In this document: piece after piece, positions 8,641-18,369 of the stretch | How positions within the stretch are numbered: the stretch's first letter is position 1 | Layout of the letters: the number at the start of each line of letters is the position of its first letter | Assembly (NCBI GenBank): GCA_030148805.1 | Contig: JASBSS010000034.1 | Location: 1-36,653, forward strand | DNA: 36,653 bases | Source of the DNA: Thiogranum sp. | Lineage (GTDB): Bacteria > Pseudomonadota > Gammaproteobacteria > DSM-19610 | Direction of reading: 5' to 3' | The notes under the pieces: model-generated | The model's input: the letters and a program-made list of their open reading frames with translations, nothing else | Told to the model about the DNA's origin: nothing | Database searches by the model: none | Translations under genes and position numbers: made by a program

Positions 8641-9900
8641 ATGTCCATCGTCTATTCACTGATGCTGTATCTGCTGGTGCCGGTCTTATTGCTGCGGTTG
8701 TGGCTCAGGGGGCGCGTGTTACCCGCTTATCGGCGCCATTGGGCCGAGCGTTTCGGTTACGCCGCAGGCGTGCGCCCGGGAGTCATCTGGCTGCACGCGG
8801 TGTCCGTCGGCGAAGTGCGTGCCGCCGCCGCGCTGGTGGAGGCGCTGCGGGCGCGCGATCCGCGGCGTGAGCTGTTGATCACCGTGACCACGCCGAGCGG
8901 CCGGGAGACCGTCGCCAGGCTGTTCGGCGAGCAGGTGCATTGCCGTTATCTGCCTTATGATCTGCCCGCGGCGGGACGACGGTTCCTGCGCGCCTGGCAA
9001 CCCTGCGTGGCGGTCTTTGTCGAGCGGGAGCTGTGGCCGAACCTGTACGCGTCGCTGGCCGCGCGCGCGGTTCCGTTGTATCTGGTCAGTGCCCGACTGA
9101 ATGCGCGTTCCCTGGCGTGGTATCGACGTCTCTCCACGCTTGTGCGGCCCAGCCTGAACGCGATCCATCGAGTGGCGGCGCAGAGCGAGAGCGACCGGCA
9201 GCGGTTCGTATCGCTGGGGCTGGCGGCCGACAGGATCAGTGTCAGCGGCGATCTCAAATTCGCCGCCCGTCTGCCGCCGGATTTTGCGCAACAGGTGTCG
9301 CGCCTGCAGGCGCGCCTGCAAGCCGCCGCGCCGCTGTGGGTCGGTGCAAGCACCCACCCCGGTGAGGAAGCCATCCTGTTGCAGGCCCACGCCCAGCTGC
9401 GACAGCGATTTCCCCGGGCGCGTCTGCTGCTGGTGCCGCGACATCCGCAACGTGCTGCCGGCCTGCTTGCCCAGTGCCGCGCCGTGGAATCGAGCTGCGA
9501 GCTGTCCAGCGCCGTTGCGGCGCGCGGCGCCGGTGTGGTGCTGGTGGACGAATTGGGATTGCTGCTCGCTTGTTATGCGCTGGCCGACGTGGCGTTCATC
9601 GGCGGCACTCTGGTGGCGGCCGGCGGACACAACCCGCTGGAGGCGCTGATGTGCGGGACGCCGGTTGTGGTGGGGCCGTGCCATGGCAATTTCGCCGAAC
9701 TCTATCGCCAACTGCAGACGCTGGGGGGGGCGCAAACGGCGACGGACGCCGGCGCGGTGGCACTGCAAGTGGGCACCTGGCTGGCCGACCCGGACGCGCG
9801 TGGGCGTGCCGTGCGGGCCGGGCAGGCGCTGTTGCAGGAAAACCGGCAGGTGCTGGAGCGCGTGCTGACAGTGATCGGTACGCCCCCCGATTACCGCTAG
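8641..9900 (+). CDS. waaA: 3-deoxy-D-manno-octulosonic acid (Kdo) transferase
   Basis: Membrane-anchored GT30 enzyme that adds Kdo from CMP-Kdo to lipid IVA, the first step of LPS core assembly and the prerequisite for LpxL. It has 419 residues, as in E. coli KdtA. An N-terminal membrane segment spans residues 5-22. The catalytic base is Glu58 in LHAVSVGEVRAA. A TVTTPSGRE motif follows, and the C-terminal domain carries the GGTLVAAGGHNPLEAL donor-binding block. Whether one or two Kdo residues are added cannot be predicted. It is convergent with the hemerythrin gene, 13 bases apart. Confidence 0.96.
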   Translation: MSIVYSLMLYLLVPVLLLRLWLRGRVLPAYRRHWAERFGYAAGVRPGVIWLHAVSVGEVRAAAALVEALRARDPRRELLITVTTPSGRETVARLFGEQVHCRYLPYDLPAAGRRFLRAWQPCVAVFVERELWPNLYASLAARAVPLYLVSARLNARSLAWYRRLSTLVRPSLNAIHRVAAQSESDRQRFVSLGLAADRISVSGDLKFAARLPPDFAQQVSRLQARLQAAAPLWVGASTHPGEEAILLQAHAQLRQRFPRARLLLVPRHPQRAAGLLAQCRAVESSCELSSAVAARGAGVVLVDELGLLLACYALADVAFIGGTLVAAGGHNPLEALMCGTPVVVGPCHGNFAELYRQLQTLGGAQTATDAGAVALQVGTWLADPDARGRAVRAGQALLQENRQVLERVLTVIGTPPDYR

Positions 9901-9913
9901 AGAATATAAAGCT

Positions 9914-10432
9914 TCAGCCGATCTCGCGCCGCCGTGCCATGGCGCGGCCCAAGCCCTGCAATTGGCTCCGGCTCAGACTCTGTTGCGCCAGGCTCAGCAG
10001 TTCGTCGTTCTCAACCTGGATGTGTTCCCGGCAGGCGTCGCAGAATGCCGCCGCCCGTGACGCGAAATCAGGGCTTTCGCCCCGCGCGGCCGGCGCCTTC
10101 AGCAGTGGCAGCAGTTGTCCCCACAAATCGTCTAGTCGGCGGTGATCCTGCTGCAGGCGATCTACCCGTTCGGCCAGTTCCAGCGACTGTCGCTTGAGCA
10201 GCGGAAACAGATCCTGCTCTTCGTCCTGATGATGCTGCAGCGCGCTGGTGGAGAAATAGGTCACCACCCGGCGCAGGGCGCTGCGCGCTTGCTCGTCGAC
10301 GCCATTGACCGCCACATGGGCGGGGAGTTTTTGCAGCACATCGCATTGGGCCAACATGCGCTGGTGGCAGGCCTGAAGCACCGCCAGCGGGTCGTCGAAA
10401 CCCGGCAGCTGCGGGATCAGACTCTCGCTCAT
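9914..10432 (-). CDS. Hemerythrin-like HHE-domain protein
   Basis: A 172-residue helical protein with hemerythrin-type metal ligands: His23 (HQRML), His67/His68 with Glu71/Glu72 (QHHQDEEQDLFP), His97 (DHRRL), and His137 with Glu141 (EHIQVENDELL). The family binds a non-haem di-iron centre for oxygen/NO sensing, iron handling or repair; the exact role here is unknown. It starts 8 bases after the TolC-like gene and is likely the last gene of that operon. A cytoplasmic location is expected because no signal peptide is seen. Confidence 0.85.
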   Translation of the reverse strand: MSESLIPQLPGFDDPLAVLQACHQRMLAQCDVLQKLPAHVAVNGVDEQARSALRRVVTYFSTSALQHHQDEEQDLFPLLKRQSLELAERVDRLQQDHRRLDDLWGQLLPLLKAPAARGESPDFASRAAAFCDACREHIQVENDELLSLAQQSLSRSQLQGLGRAMARRREIG

Positions 10433-10440
10433 GGCGGATT

Positions 10441-11769
10441 TTATTTTGCCTCCGGAGCAGCAGCCGGTATCAGGGCGGTGTTCACCGCCTCGATGTCGCT
10501 CTCGCTGAGAATGCCGGCGGCGCGTTTCAAGCGCAGCTGGTCGACCACGTACTGGTAACGTGCCCGGGCATAGTTCAGTCGCGCGAGATAGGATTCGCGC
10601 TGTGAATTAAGCAGATCGACAATAGTGCGGGTACCGACTTCGAATCCCGCTTCCTCGGCCTGTACCGCGACCTCGGTGGATTCCAGCGAGCGCTTCAGCG
10701 CTTTCACCTGGGCGATATCGGTTCTGATGCCACGGAAGGCGTTGCGCGTCTCCAGCTCGGCGGCGCGTACGGCCTGGCTGAGCTGCTCGGTGGACTCCTG
10801 AAAGCGGCTGCGTGCCTCGCGTGTCTGGGAACTGACCAGCCCGCCGGAATAGAGGGGGACGCTCAATTCGATGCCGAATTGTGTGTCGTGACGTTTGATC
10901 GGTACGATGCCGCCAAAGTTGACGTCGGAGTAACCCGTGCTGGCATCGAAGTCGAGCGTCGGCAGATGGCCCGCCCGGCGGCGCTTGATCTCCTGCTGGG
11001 CGGCTTCGGCGTTGGCCTGTGCGGCGAGAATGTTCAGATTGTGTAGTTTGGCGCGCTCGATCCATTCCTTGGCAATATCCGGTTGCGGCCCGGTGAGTTT
11101 AAGTTCGGGGTCGAGTTCGTCTACATCATCGTAATAGACCCCCACCGTTTCGTGTAACGCGTCCTTCGCCTCGGCCAGATCGCTGACAGCCTGGATTTCC
11201 TGACTGACGGCGAGATCGTAGCGCACCTGTGCGGCCTTGACGTCGGTGATAGCGATCAGGCCGACATCGAAGCGCTGTTTGGCCTGATCCAGTTGGCGGC
11301 TGATGGCATTTTTCTCCGCCTGCGCGAACTGTACGTTGTCCTGCGCCTCCAGCACTTTGAAATAACGTTGCGCGACCAGCACCATCAGATCCTGACTGGA
11401 GGCGAGGTACTGGGCTTCGGTGGCGGCGATGCGGCTGTCGGCCTGCTTCAGCGACAACCAGCGGTCGTAGTTGAACAGCGGCTGGGTCAGATTGATGCTG
11501 GCCGTCTTGTCGGTGCTGTAGCGGGCGGGTTCCGAGGGATCGATGTTCTTGAAACGCTTGCGGGTAATGGCCGCACCGGCTCCCAGCGTGGGCAGCAAGC
11601 CGGCCCTGGCTTGCGGCTTCAGCTCGCGCACAGCGTCTAGATTGGCCTGGGCCGCGGCCAGCTGCGGATTGGTTCTGGCGGCCTCCCGGTAGATCTGCAA
11701 CAGATCCGCCGCCGAGGCGGTGCCGGCGGCCAACAACAGGCTCGAGAATAGGACTAAGCGAATGCGCAT
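10441..11769 (-). CDS. tolC: TolC-family outer membrane efflux channel
   Basis: Outer-membrane channel-tunnel subunit that pairs with inner-membrane transporters for export of drugs or proteins. The N-terminus MRIRLVLFSSLLLAAGTASA is a clear Sec signal peptide, with cleavage expected after about residue 21. The mature protein shows the two OEP repeats with long Ala/Gln/Glu-rich coiled-coil helices, the LTQPLFNYDRW segment near 90-100, and the second-repeat GGLVSSQTREARSRFQ segment. At 442 residues it is close to the family norm. No pump or adaptor genes are nearby, so it probably serves several systems, as TolC does in E. coli. The pcm-rhodanese-tolC order recurs in Gammaproteobacteria. Confidence 0.93.
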   Translation of the reverse strand: MRIRLVLFSSLLLAAGTASAADLLQIYREAARTNPQLAAAQANLDAVRELKPQARAGLLPTLGAGAAITRKRFKNIDPSEPARYSTDKTASINLTQPLFNYDRWLSLKQADSRIAATEAQYLASSQDLMVLVAQRYFKVLEAQDNVQFAQAEKNAISRQLDQAKQRFDVGLIAITDVKAAQVRYDLAVSQEIQAVSDLAEAKDALHETVGVYYDDVDELDPELKLTGPQPDIAKEWIERAKLHNLNILAAQANAEAAQQEIKRRRAGHLPTLDFDASTGYSDVNFGGIVPIKRHDTQFGIELSVPLYSGGLVSSQTREARSRFQESTEQLSQAVRAAELETRNAFRGIRTDIAQVKALKRSLESTEVAVQAEEAGFEVGTRTIVDLLNSQRESYLARLNYARARYQYVVDQLRLKRAAGILSESDIEAVNTALIPAAAPEAK

Positions 11770-11792
11770 GATGGGTTACTACTGTCGGTCGA

Positions 11793-12113
11793 TTAATAGG
11801 TCGGCATCTGCCGGTCGACATCACTGGCCCAGGCGGCAACGCCGCCGCTGAGGTTGATGATGTTACTGAAACCCTGGTTCTCAAGGAAGCGACCGATCAT
11901 GCGGCTGCGCACGCCGTGGTGGCAGATGACCACGATTTCGCGCTCCGGGTCGAGTTCGTCCAGGTGGGACGGAACCGAGCGCATCGGCACCAGGGTGGAG
12001 CCGTCGATACGCGCTTTGTCGTATTCCCAGGGTTCGCGCACGTCGAGTAACAACGGCGGTTGCGGTGCCGACTGCAAATACTGGTGCAACTCGATGGCGG
12101 AGAATTCGCGCAT
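11793..12113 (-). CDS. Single-domain rhodanese-like protein
   Basis: A 106-residue single rhodanese domain, the GlpE-like sulfurtransferase size. The active-site loop is CHHGVRS with catalytic Cys64, preceded by the LLDVREPWEY substrate-side motif (22-31) and followed by NLSGGVAAW. ATG 12113 is preferred because it begins right at the domain; the frame is open to 12146, but that start would overlap the end of pcm by 32 bases. It probably carries persulfide sulfur; donor and acceptor are unknown. The pcm stop lies one base upstream, so the two are almost certainly co-transcribed with tolC downstream. Confidence 0.88.
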   Translation of the reverse strand: MREFSAIELHQYLQSAPQPPLLLDVREPWEYDKARIDGSTLVPMRSVPSHLDELDPEREIVVICHHGVRSRMIGRFLENQGFSNIINLSGGVAAWASDVDRQMPTY

Positions 12114-12114
12114 A

Positions 12115-12777
12115 CTAAAACCTGAAGGCGGCAGGGCGCGGGGCATTCAGCAGCGCCGGGATGGCCGTCTCGAACAGGCTTTCCGTGGTCCATTCCCGCT
12201 CGCCGGCGCGGGTGATCAACAGTGCCTGCATAATCGGTGGCTGCCCAACAATCACAAACAACCGGCCGCCCGGTTTGAGTAACGTATGAAAGCCCTGGTG
12301 CAGCATCGGCAGCGAACCGGTGACGGCGATAACGTCATAACGGGCCTCGCCTTGCCAGCCGCAGGCGGCGTCGCCCTGCTCCAACGTGACATTGCTGATG
12401 TTGTGCTGCGCCAGTCGCGCGCCTGCGCTGTCGATGAAATCGGCAAACAAGTCGAGGCTGTGGACACGGCCGCCCAGACGCGCCAGACAGGCGCTCAGGT
12501 AGCCGCTGCCGGTGCCGATTTCCAGGATTTCGTCGTCGGGCCGGATGGACAGGCTCTGCAGCAGGCGGCCTTCGAGTTTCGGCGGCATCATGCACTGCTC
12601 GTTGGCCAGCGGGATGCAGATATCGCTGAACGCCAGTTCGCGAAATGCCGCCGGCACAAAGTCCTCGCGCGGCGTCGCCGAGAGCACGCCCAGCACCAGA
12701 TCGTCGAGCACATCCCAGGGCCTGATCTGCTGCTCGATCATGTTGAAGCGGGCCTGTTCGAGATTCATGGGGTTCAT
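12115..12777 (-). CDS. pcm: Protein-L-isoaspartate O-methyltransferase family protein
   Basis: SAM-dependent methyltransferase that repairs isomerised Asp/Asn residues in aged proteins. Key features are the N-terminal NMIEQQIRPWDVLDDLVL segment, the substrate loop ...IPLANEQCMMPPKL, and SAM motif I EIGTGSGYLSACLARLG. About 220 residues. The two candidate starts are ATG 12777 (MNPMNLEQ) and ATG 12768 (MNLEQ); the longer open frame to 12843 has no family similarity. This variant, found beside rhodanese and tolC, is a second Pcm-like clade distinct from the surE-linked pcm, and its substrate is less certain. Confidence 0.88.
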   Translation of the reverse strand: MNPMNLEQARFNMIEQQIRPWDVLDDLVLGVLSATPREDFVPAAFRELAFSDICIPLANEQCMMPPKLEGRLLQSLSIRPDDEILEIGTGSGYLSACLARLGGRVHSLDLFADFIDSAGARLAQHNISNVTLEQGDAACGWQGEARYDVIAVTGSLPMLHQGFHTLLKPGGRLFVIVGQPPIMQALLITRAGEREWTTESLFETAIPALLNAPRPAAFRF

Positions 12778-12886
12778 TGGGGAATTTCCGCTGTCGACCT
12801 GGTTCAGAAGGGTACGGGCTTTGGCAAAATCAGGCAAGATCAACAGGCTTGCATTCTATCAATCGTTTCGATACCGTTATTGGCCG

Positions 12887-12967
12887 CAGCTAGGGGTGCA
12901 CCGCGACAGGCGGCGCTGAGACACACCCTTCGAACCTGATCCGGTTAATTCCAGCGCAGGGAAGCTG
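12887..12967 (+). ncRNA. TPP riboswitch aptamer (THI element)
   Basis: The conserved thi-box elements are present in order: GGGGTGC (12893-12899), GCTGAGA (12915-12921), ACCCTTCGAACCTGATCCGG (12925-12944), and the AGCGCAGGGA block (12953-12962). Closing helix P1 is perfect: CAGCT (12887-12891) with AGCTG (12963-12967). It binds thiamin pyrophosphate and lowers expression of the downstream thiC when TPP is plentiful. It lies 55 bases before the thiC ATG, in the correct orientation. Confidence 0.96.
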
Positions 12968-12968
12968 A

Positions 12969-14899
<1,931 letters not shown>

Positions 14900-14900
<1 letters not shown>

Positions 14901-14916
14901 GCCCGGCGCCCGGGCT
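14900..14916. terminator. Short GC hairpin after thiC (weak terminator candidate)
   Basis: AGCCCGG (14900-14906) and CCGGGCT (14910-14916) form a perfect 7-bp stem with a 3-base loop directly at the thiC stop. There is no following T-run, so intrinsic termination is doubtful; it may simply protect the 3' end between the convergent genes. Confidence 0.3.
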
Positions 14917-14942
14917 GCCTGGCGGCGCGTCGACCGGTAGCG

Positions 14943-16340
14943 CTAGGGCGCGGGATCGTCGCTCGGCGGCGGCGCGGGCGTCAGCGAGACCGACACGCGG
15001 TTGTTGGCCTGGGCCGCCTGATTCCAGATTTGGGCGCTGGTGGTGGCGGATTTCTCCGGATAGGCGAACAGCGGGGTCGTGCGCGGCAGCGTGGTCACCT
15101 CCAGCGTGATGCCGCCGCCGTTCAACAGCGGCGTGCTGGCGACGAAATTGGCAAAGCGCAGCGATTGCTGGGCCGAGGGTGTGTCCGCGGCCTGTACCGG
15201 ATTGCCGATGAATTCGCATTGCTCCACGGGCAGGTCCGGCGGCGGTAGCCGAAAACCTTTCTCCTCGCTGCCCAGCAGACAGAACTCACCGGCGTGGGTC
15301 TCGACCACCAGCTTGCCGGCAAAGCCGCTGTCGGCCAGACGGCCGAGCAGGCTTTCGATGATGTCCACGCGCTGGTCGTCGAGGGCGATCTCGTCGTAGC
15401 CGTATTCCAGCGATTGATTCATGGCCCAGGCGGTGCTGTCCCAGCTGGCCTGCAGATAGCCCAGATTCCGTTGGCGCGCGGATTTCAGGCCGGCGATGGT
15501 GTTGGCTTGCGCGTCCACCCGACCGTCCAGGGCGCGGGTTTGCCCATTCCCGGCGGTGGCGTCCGCGGTATTTCGCTCCCGCGCCTGATAAAGATTGAAC
15601 ACCAACGAACCGGCCAGCAACAGCGCCAACGTGACCAGCGGCCAGCCGCGGGCGCTTGGGTCGCGATCGCGATCGGCGCGTAACCCCTCGAGGGTGTCTT
15701 CCAGCTCCCGGTGCAGCTTGGCGCCGCTTTGACGGGCCACCGTTTCCATGCTGAGGAGGATATCCTTGCGCAATTCCACCCGTTGTTCGTCCAGCATGGC
15801 GCGCAATTGCTGGTCGAGCTGCGCCGAGACCGGTTCCGCGCCGGGCGCGGTCATCCCGGGTTCGCTCAAGCGCGGCGGCGCAACGGGAGCGCGGCGCGGC
15901 TGGATGTCCTCGGCGCGTTCCGAGGCGCCGTCCTCGTCGAGCTGCTGGTGTTCGTCGCGTCGTTCCCTGACCAGGCCGATCCGGCACAGCGACGCGTAGA
16001 GTTGCGCCGGCGCGACGGTTTTCGGCAGCACGCCCACGGCGCCGAGGGCGCGCGCCTGGCCGATGTACAGATCGCCGCCCTTGGAGGTGTACATCATCAC
16101 CGGGATGGTGGCGGTGCGGGGGTTGGCCTTGATCGCCTTGACCGCCTGAAACCCGTCCATGCCGGGCATCATGTGATCCATGAAGATGGCGTCCGGGCGG
16201 TTGTGGGCGAGGAAATCCAGCGCCAGGCTGGCCGATTCGACCGTATCCACCCGCAGATCGTGTTTTTCCAGCATGCGGCGCAACACCAGGCGGGCGGATT
16301 TCGAGTCGTCTACCACCAGTACGCGTTTGTGTTCTGACAT
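14943..16340 (-). CDS. Receiver-domain protein with one membrane segment and an extracytoplasmic C-terminal domain
   Basis: A 465-residue protein with an unusual order of parts. Residues 5-122 are a CheY-like receiver with acidic pair Asp11/Asp12, phospho-acceptor Asp55 (IFMDHMMPGMDG), Thr85 and Lys107. A Pro/Glu-rich linker (about 125-175) and a helical, coiled-coil-like segment (175-225) follow. One membrane helix is seen at about 232-250 (GWPLVTLALLLAGSLVFNLY). The rest (about 255-465) would then lie in the periplasm; it begins helical and ends with beta-like segments plus a Pro-rich tail, and I do not recognise a family. A good ribosome-binding site (AGGAAAG) precedes ATG 16340. No sensor kinase gene is adjacent. 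It may carry cytoplasmic phosphorylation status to an envelope partner (inference). Confidence 0.75.
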   Translation of the reverse strand: MSEHKRVLVVDDSKSARLVLRRMLEKHDLRVDTVESASLALDFLAHNRPDAIFMDHMMPGMDGFQAVKAIKANPRTATIPVMMYTSKGGDLYIGQARALGAVGVLPKTVAPAQLYASLCRIGLVRERRDEHQQLDEDGASERAEDIQPRRAPVAPPRLSEPGMTAPGAEPVSAQLDQQLRAMLDEQRVELRKDILLSMETVARQSGAKLHRELEDTLEGLRADRDRDPSARGWPLVTLALLLAGSLVFNLYQARERNTADATAGNGQTRALDGRVDAQANTIAGLKSARQRNLGYLQASWDSTAWAMNQSLEYGYDEIALDDQRVDIIESLLGRLADSGFAGKLVVETHAGEFCLLGSEEKGFRLPPPDLPVEQCEFIGNPVQAADTPSAQQSLRFANFVASTPLLNGGGITLEVTTLPRTTPLFAYPEKSATTSAQIWNQAAQANNRVSVSLTPAPPPSDDPAP

Positions 16341-16476
16341 CAGCTTTCCTGTTCGCCGCGCCGCGCGCCGTGCGCGTGTCTGAATGTACCCCAATCCGTC
16401 ACGGCCGTCAGCTAAAGCGCGTCGCGGTCATTGCCTTGGCCGAGTTAGCGGCGTGGGCGGGCGAATCTTTGACCCC

Positions 16477-17769
16477 TCAGTGGCTGTGGGCGAGGAAGCG
16501 GCGCAAGGCGCGGTGCAGGTACTGGGTGTCGTGGGCGCCGGCGAGTTCGCGGATGGAGTGCATGGCAAATGTGGCCACGCCGATGTCCAGCGTGCGCACG
16601 CCGATGTTGGCGGCGGTGATGGGGCCGATGGTACTGCCGCAGGCCATGTCGCTGCGCACGACGAACGACTGCACCGGGATCTCGGCCTGTTCGCACAACA
16701 GCCGGAACAGGCCGGCCGTTTCGCTGTTGCTGGCGTAACGCTGGTTGGCGTTGGTCTTGATCACGGGGCCGTGGTTGAGCAGCGGGCCGTGCCGGGCGTC
16801 GTGACGGTCGGCGTAGTTGGGGTGGATGCCGTGGGCGTTGTCGACCGATATCAGCAACGAACGGTTGACGCAGCGCGCCAGTTCCTGGGGGCCCGGACAG
16901 AGCCGTTCGAGCACCGACTTGAGAAACGGGCCGTCGGCGCCGCAGGCGGAGGTGCTGCCGACTTCCTCGTGATCGCTGCACACCAACAGCCGGCTGGCGC
17001 TGCCGCCGCTGTCGATCAGGGCCCGCGCGCCGATAAAACAGCTCAGCAGGTTGTCCAGACGGGCCGCGGCAATGAATTCCTGTTGCAGGCCCACCAAGGC
17101 GCCCGGCTGGCAATCGTACAGCGACAGTTCGTGCTCCAGTACCGCCTCGATGGCGGTCTCCGGGTGTTGTTCGCGTGCCAGCTGCAGCAGCAATTGGCGC
17201 AGCGTCACCGGCTCGGCGTCGCCCGGTTGCATCAATACCGGCGGCAGATGCTGCTGGGCGTTGATGCGGCGCGACTCGTTGGCCTCGCGATCGAGATGGA
17301 TGGCGAGGCTGGGAATCACCGCCACCGGCGTCTGGAAGTCGATCAGGGTGGTGCCGGGACGGCCGTTGCCGTCGCGAAAGCAGATGCGGCCGGCGAGCGA
17401 CAGGTCGCGATCGAACCAGGGGTTGAGCAGGGCGCCGCCATAGACTTCGACGCCAAGTTGATAGTAGCCGTTGTTGCTCATGTCGGCCTGCGGCTTGACC
17501 CGCAGGCAGGGGCTGTCGGTGTGGGCGCCGAGCATGCGCACGCCCGCTTCGGCCGGCGACCGGTCGCCGACGACGAAGGCGATCAGCGATGAATCGTTGC
17601 GCGTTACCACGTAGCGTCCGCCGCTTTCCAGGCGCCAGTCCCGTGCTTCATCCAGCAGGCTGAAACCGGCGTCTGCAAACAGCGCCTTGAGCGTCGCCGT
17701 GGCGTGGAACGGCGTCGGCGAGGCCTGGATGAAGTCGAGCAGGGAGCGATTGAGCGAGTGATTCGTCAT
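16477..17769 (-). CDS. apeB: M18-family aminopeptidase
   Basis: Zinc metallo-aminopeptidase of the M18 (aspartyl aminopeptidase-like) family, 430 residues, expected to form a large cytoplasmic dodecamer that trims N-terminal residues from peptides. Metal and catalytic residues are visible: His83/Asp85 in [13 protein letters not shown], Glu268/Glu269 in CSDHEEVGS, and His404 in AMHSIRE. Also present is [13 protein letters not shown] 17769 is chosen because the family N-terminus ([14 protein letters not shown]) begins at about residue 10; the open frame upstream overlaps DUF1289. It follows the DUF1289 gene by 8 bases. Confidence 0.93.
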   Translation of the reverse strand: MTNHSLNRSLLDFIQASPTPFHATATLKALFADAGFSLLDEARDWRLESGGRYVVTRNDSSLIAFVVGDRSPAEAGVRMLGAHTDSPCLRVKPQADMSNNGYYQLGVEVYGGALLNPWFDRDLSLAGRICFRDGNGRPGTTLIDFQTPVAVIPSLAIHLDREANESRRINAQQHLPPVLMQPGDAEPVTLRQLLLQLAREQHPETAIEAVLEHELSLYDCQPGALVGLQQEFIAAARLDNLLSCFIGARALIDSGGSASRLLVCSDHEEVGSTSACGADGPFLKSVLERLCPGPQELARCVNRSLLISVDNAHGIHPNYADRHDARHGPLLNHGPVIKTNANQRYASNSETAGLFRLLCEQAEIPVQSFVVRSDMACGSTIGPITAANIGVRTLDIGVATFAMHSIRELAGAHDTQYLHRALRRFLAHSH

Positions 17770-17777
17770 GGGTGTCG

Positions 17778-17987
17778 TTACCGGGAACTCTGTTGTCGGC
17801 GTTGTTGCGCGCGCCGCAGGATAGCGTGTCGTTGCGCGTCGGTCGAGCAGCCCCAGGCGGTGATCTCCTCCAGGCTGCGGTAGCAGCCCAGACAGATGTC
17901 GCGCTCGTCGAGGCAGCAATTGCGAACGCAGGGGGAAGCGACAGAAGCGGGCGTGGTGGGAGGAGGCGGCGGCAACCGTTCAGGCAT
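17778..17987 (-). CDS. DUF1289-domain small Cys-rich protein
   Basis: A 69-residue protein whose C-terminal half is a DUF1289 domain: [20 protein letters not shown] then EEITAW. Four conserved Cys probably bind a metal, likely zinc or an Fe-S cluster. The N-terminus is a Pro-rich linker. ATG 17987 overlaps the end of the upstream gene by 8 bases, which suggests coupled translation; a longer in-frame reading upstream runs through that gene and looks spurious. Function unknown. Confidence 0.8.
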   Translation of the reverse strand: MPERLPPPPPTTPASVASPCVRNCCLDERDICLGCYRSLEEITAWGCSTDAQRHAILRRAQQRRQQSSR

Positions 17988-18309
17988 ACAGGTCGATCGA
18001 TCGTCGGCCTGTCCGCCTGGGCGAGCCACCGGCCGCGCGCTGGGTGCCGCCCGCCTGGCGACGGTCCTCGCCACAGCGCGTATCCAGCAACACCGGGACC
18101 TGACGGCGACGCCGCTCGCCCCCGGCCCTGCGCTCACTGCGCGGCGGGGTGGGTAGCGCCGGCGCGGCCTGATCGTCGGGGTTCGACGGCGGTGGGCTCG
18201 GCGCGGTCGCCGCGACCGCGCTTAGCGGGCGCGCCCGCGCGGCGTCGGCCTGCAGGCGGCGCAAGTTGCCTTCCTCGGGGACCAGGGTCAGCCATTGCAT
18301 GAGCGCCAT
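17980..18309 (-). CDS. Arg/Pro-rich hypothetical protein
   Basis: A 109-residue protein with a short ordered-looking N-terminus (MALMQWLTLVPEEGNLRRLQ), then a Pro/Ala-rich linker, then a strongly basic part with RRAGGERRRRQVPVLLDTR followed by GEDRRQ. The 'RR...PVLLDTR...DRR' pattern looks like a short conserved motif rather than random high-GC sequence, but I cannot assign a family. It overlaps DUF1289 by 8 bases in a likely operon with DUF1289 and the aminopeptidase. A nucleic-acid or membrane-surface contact through the basic tail is possible but unproven. Confidence 0.55.
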   Translation of the reverse strand: MALMQWLTLVPEEGNLRRLQADAARARPLSAVAATAPSPPPSNPDDQAAPALPTPPRSERRAGGERRRRQVPVLLDTRCGEDRRQAGGTQRAAGGSPRRTGRRSIDLYA

Positions 18310-18369
18310 TATACGGGATTCCCGCGAGGGTCGCGGCGAAACCGGCTAGATAAGTTTTAACACTTTGTT

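Noticed and set aside
18307-18313. Perfect TATAAT on the minus strand
   Set aside because: It overlaps the start codon of the 109-residue gene and has no -35 partner, so it is probably chance.
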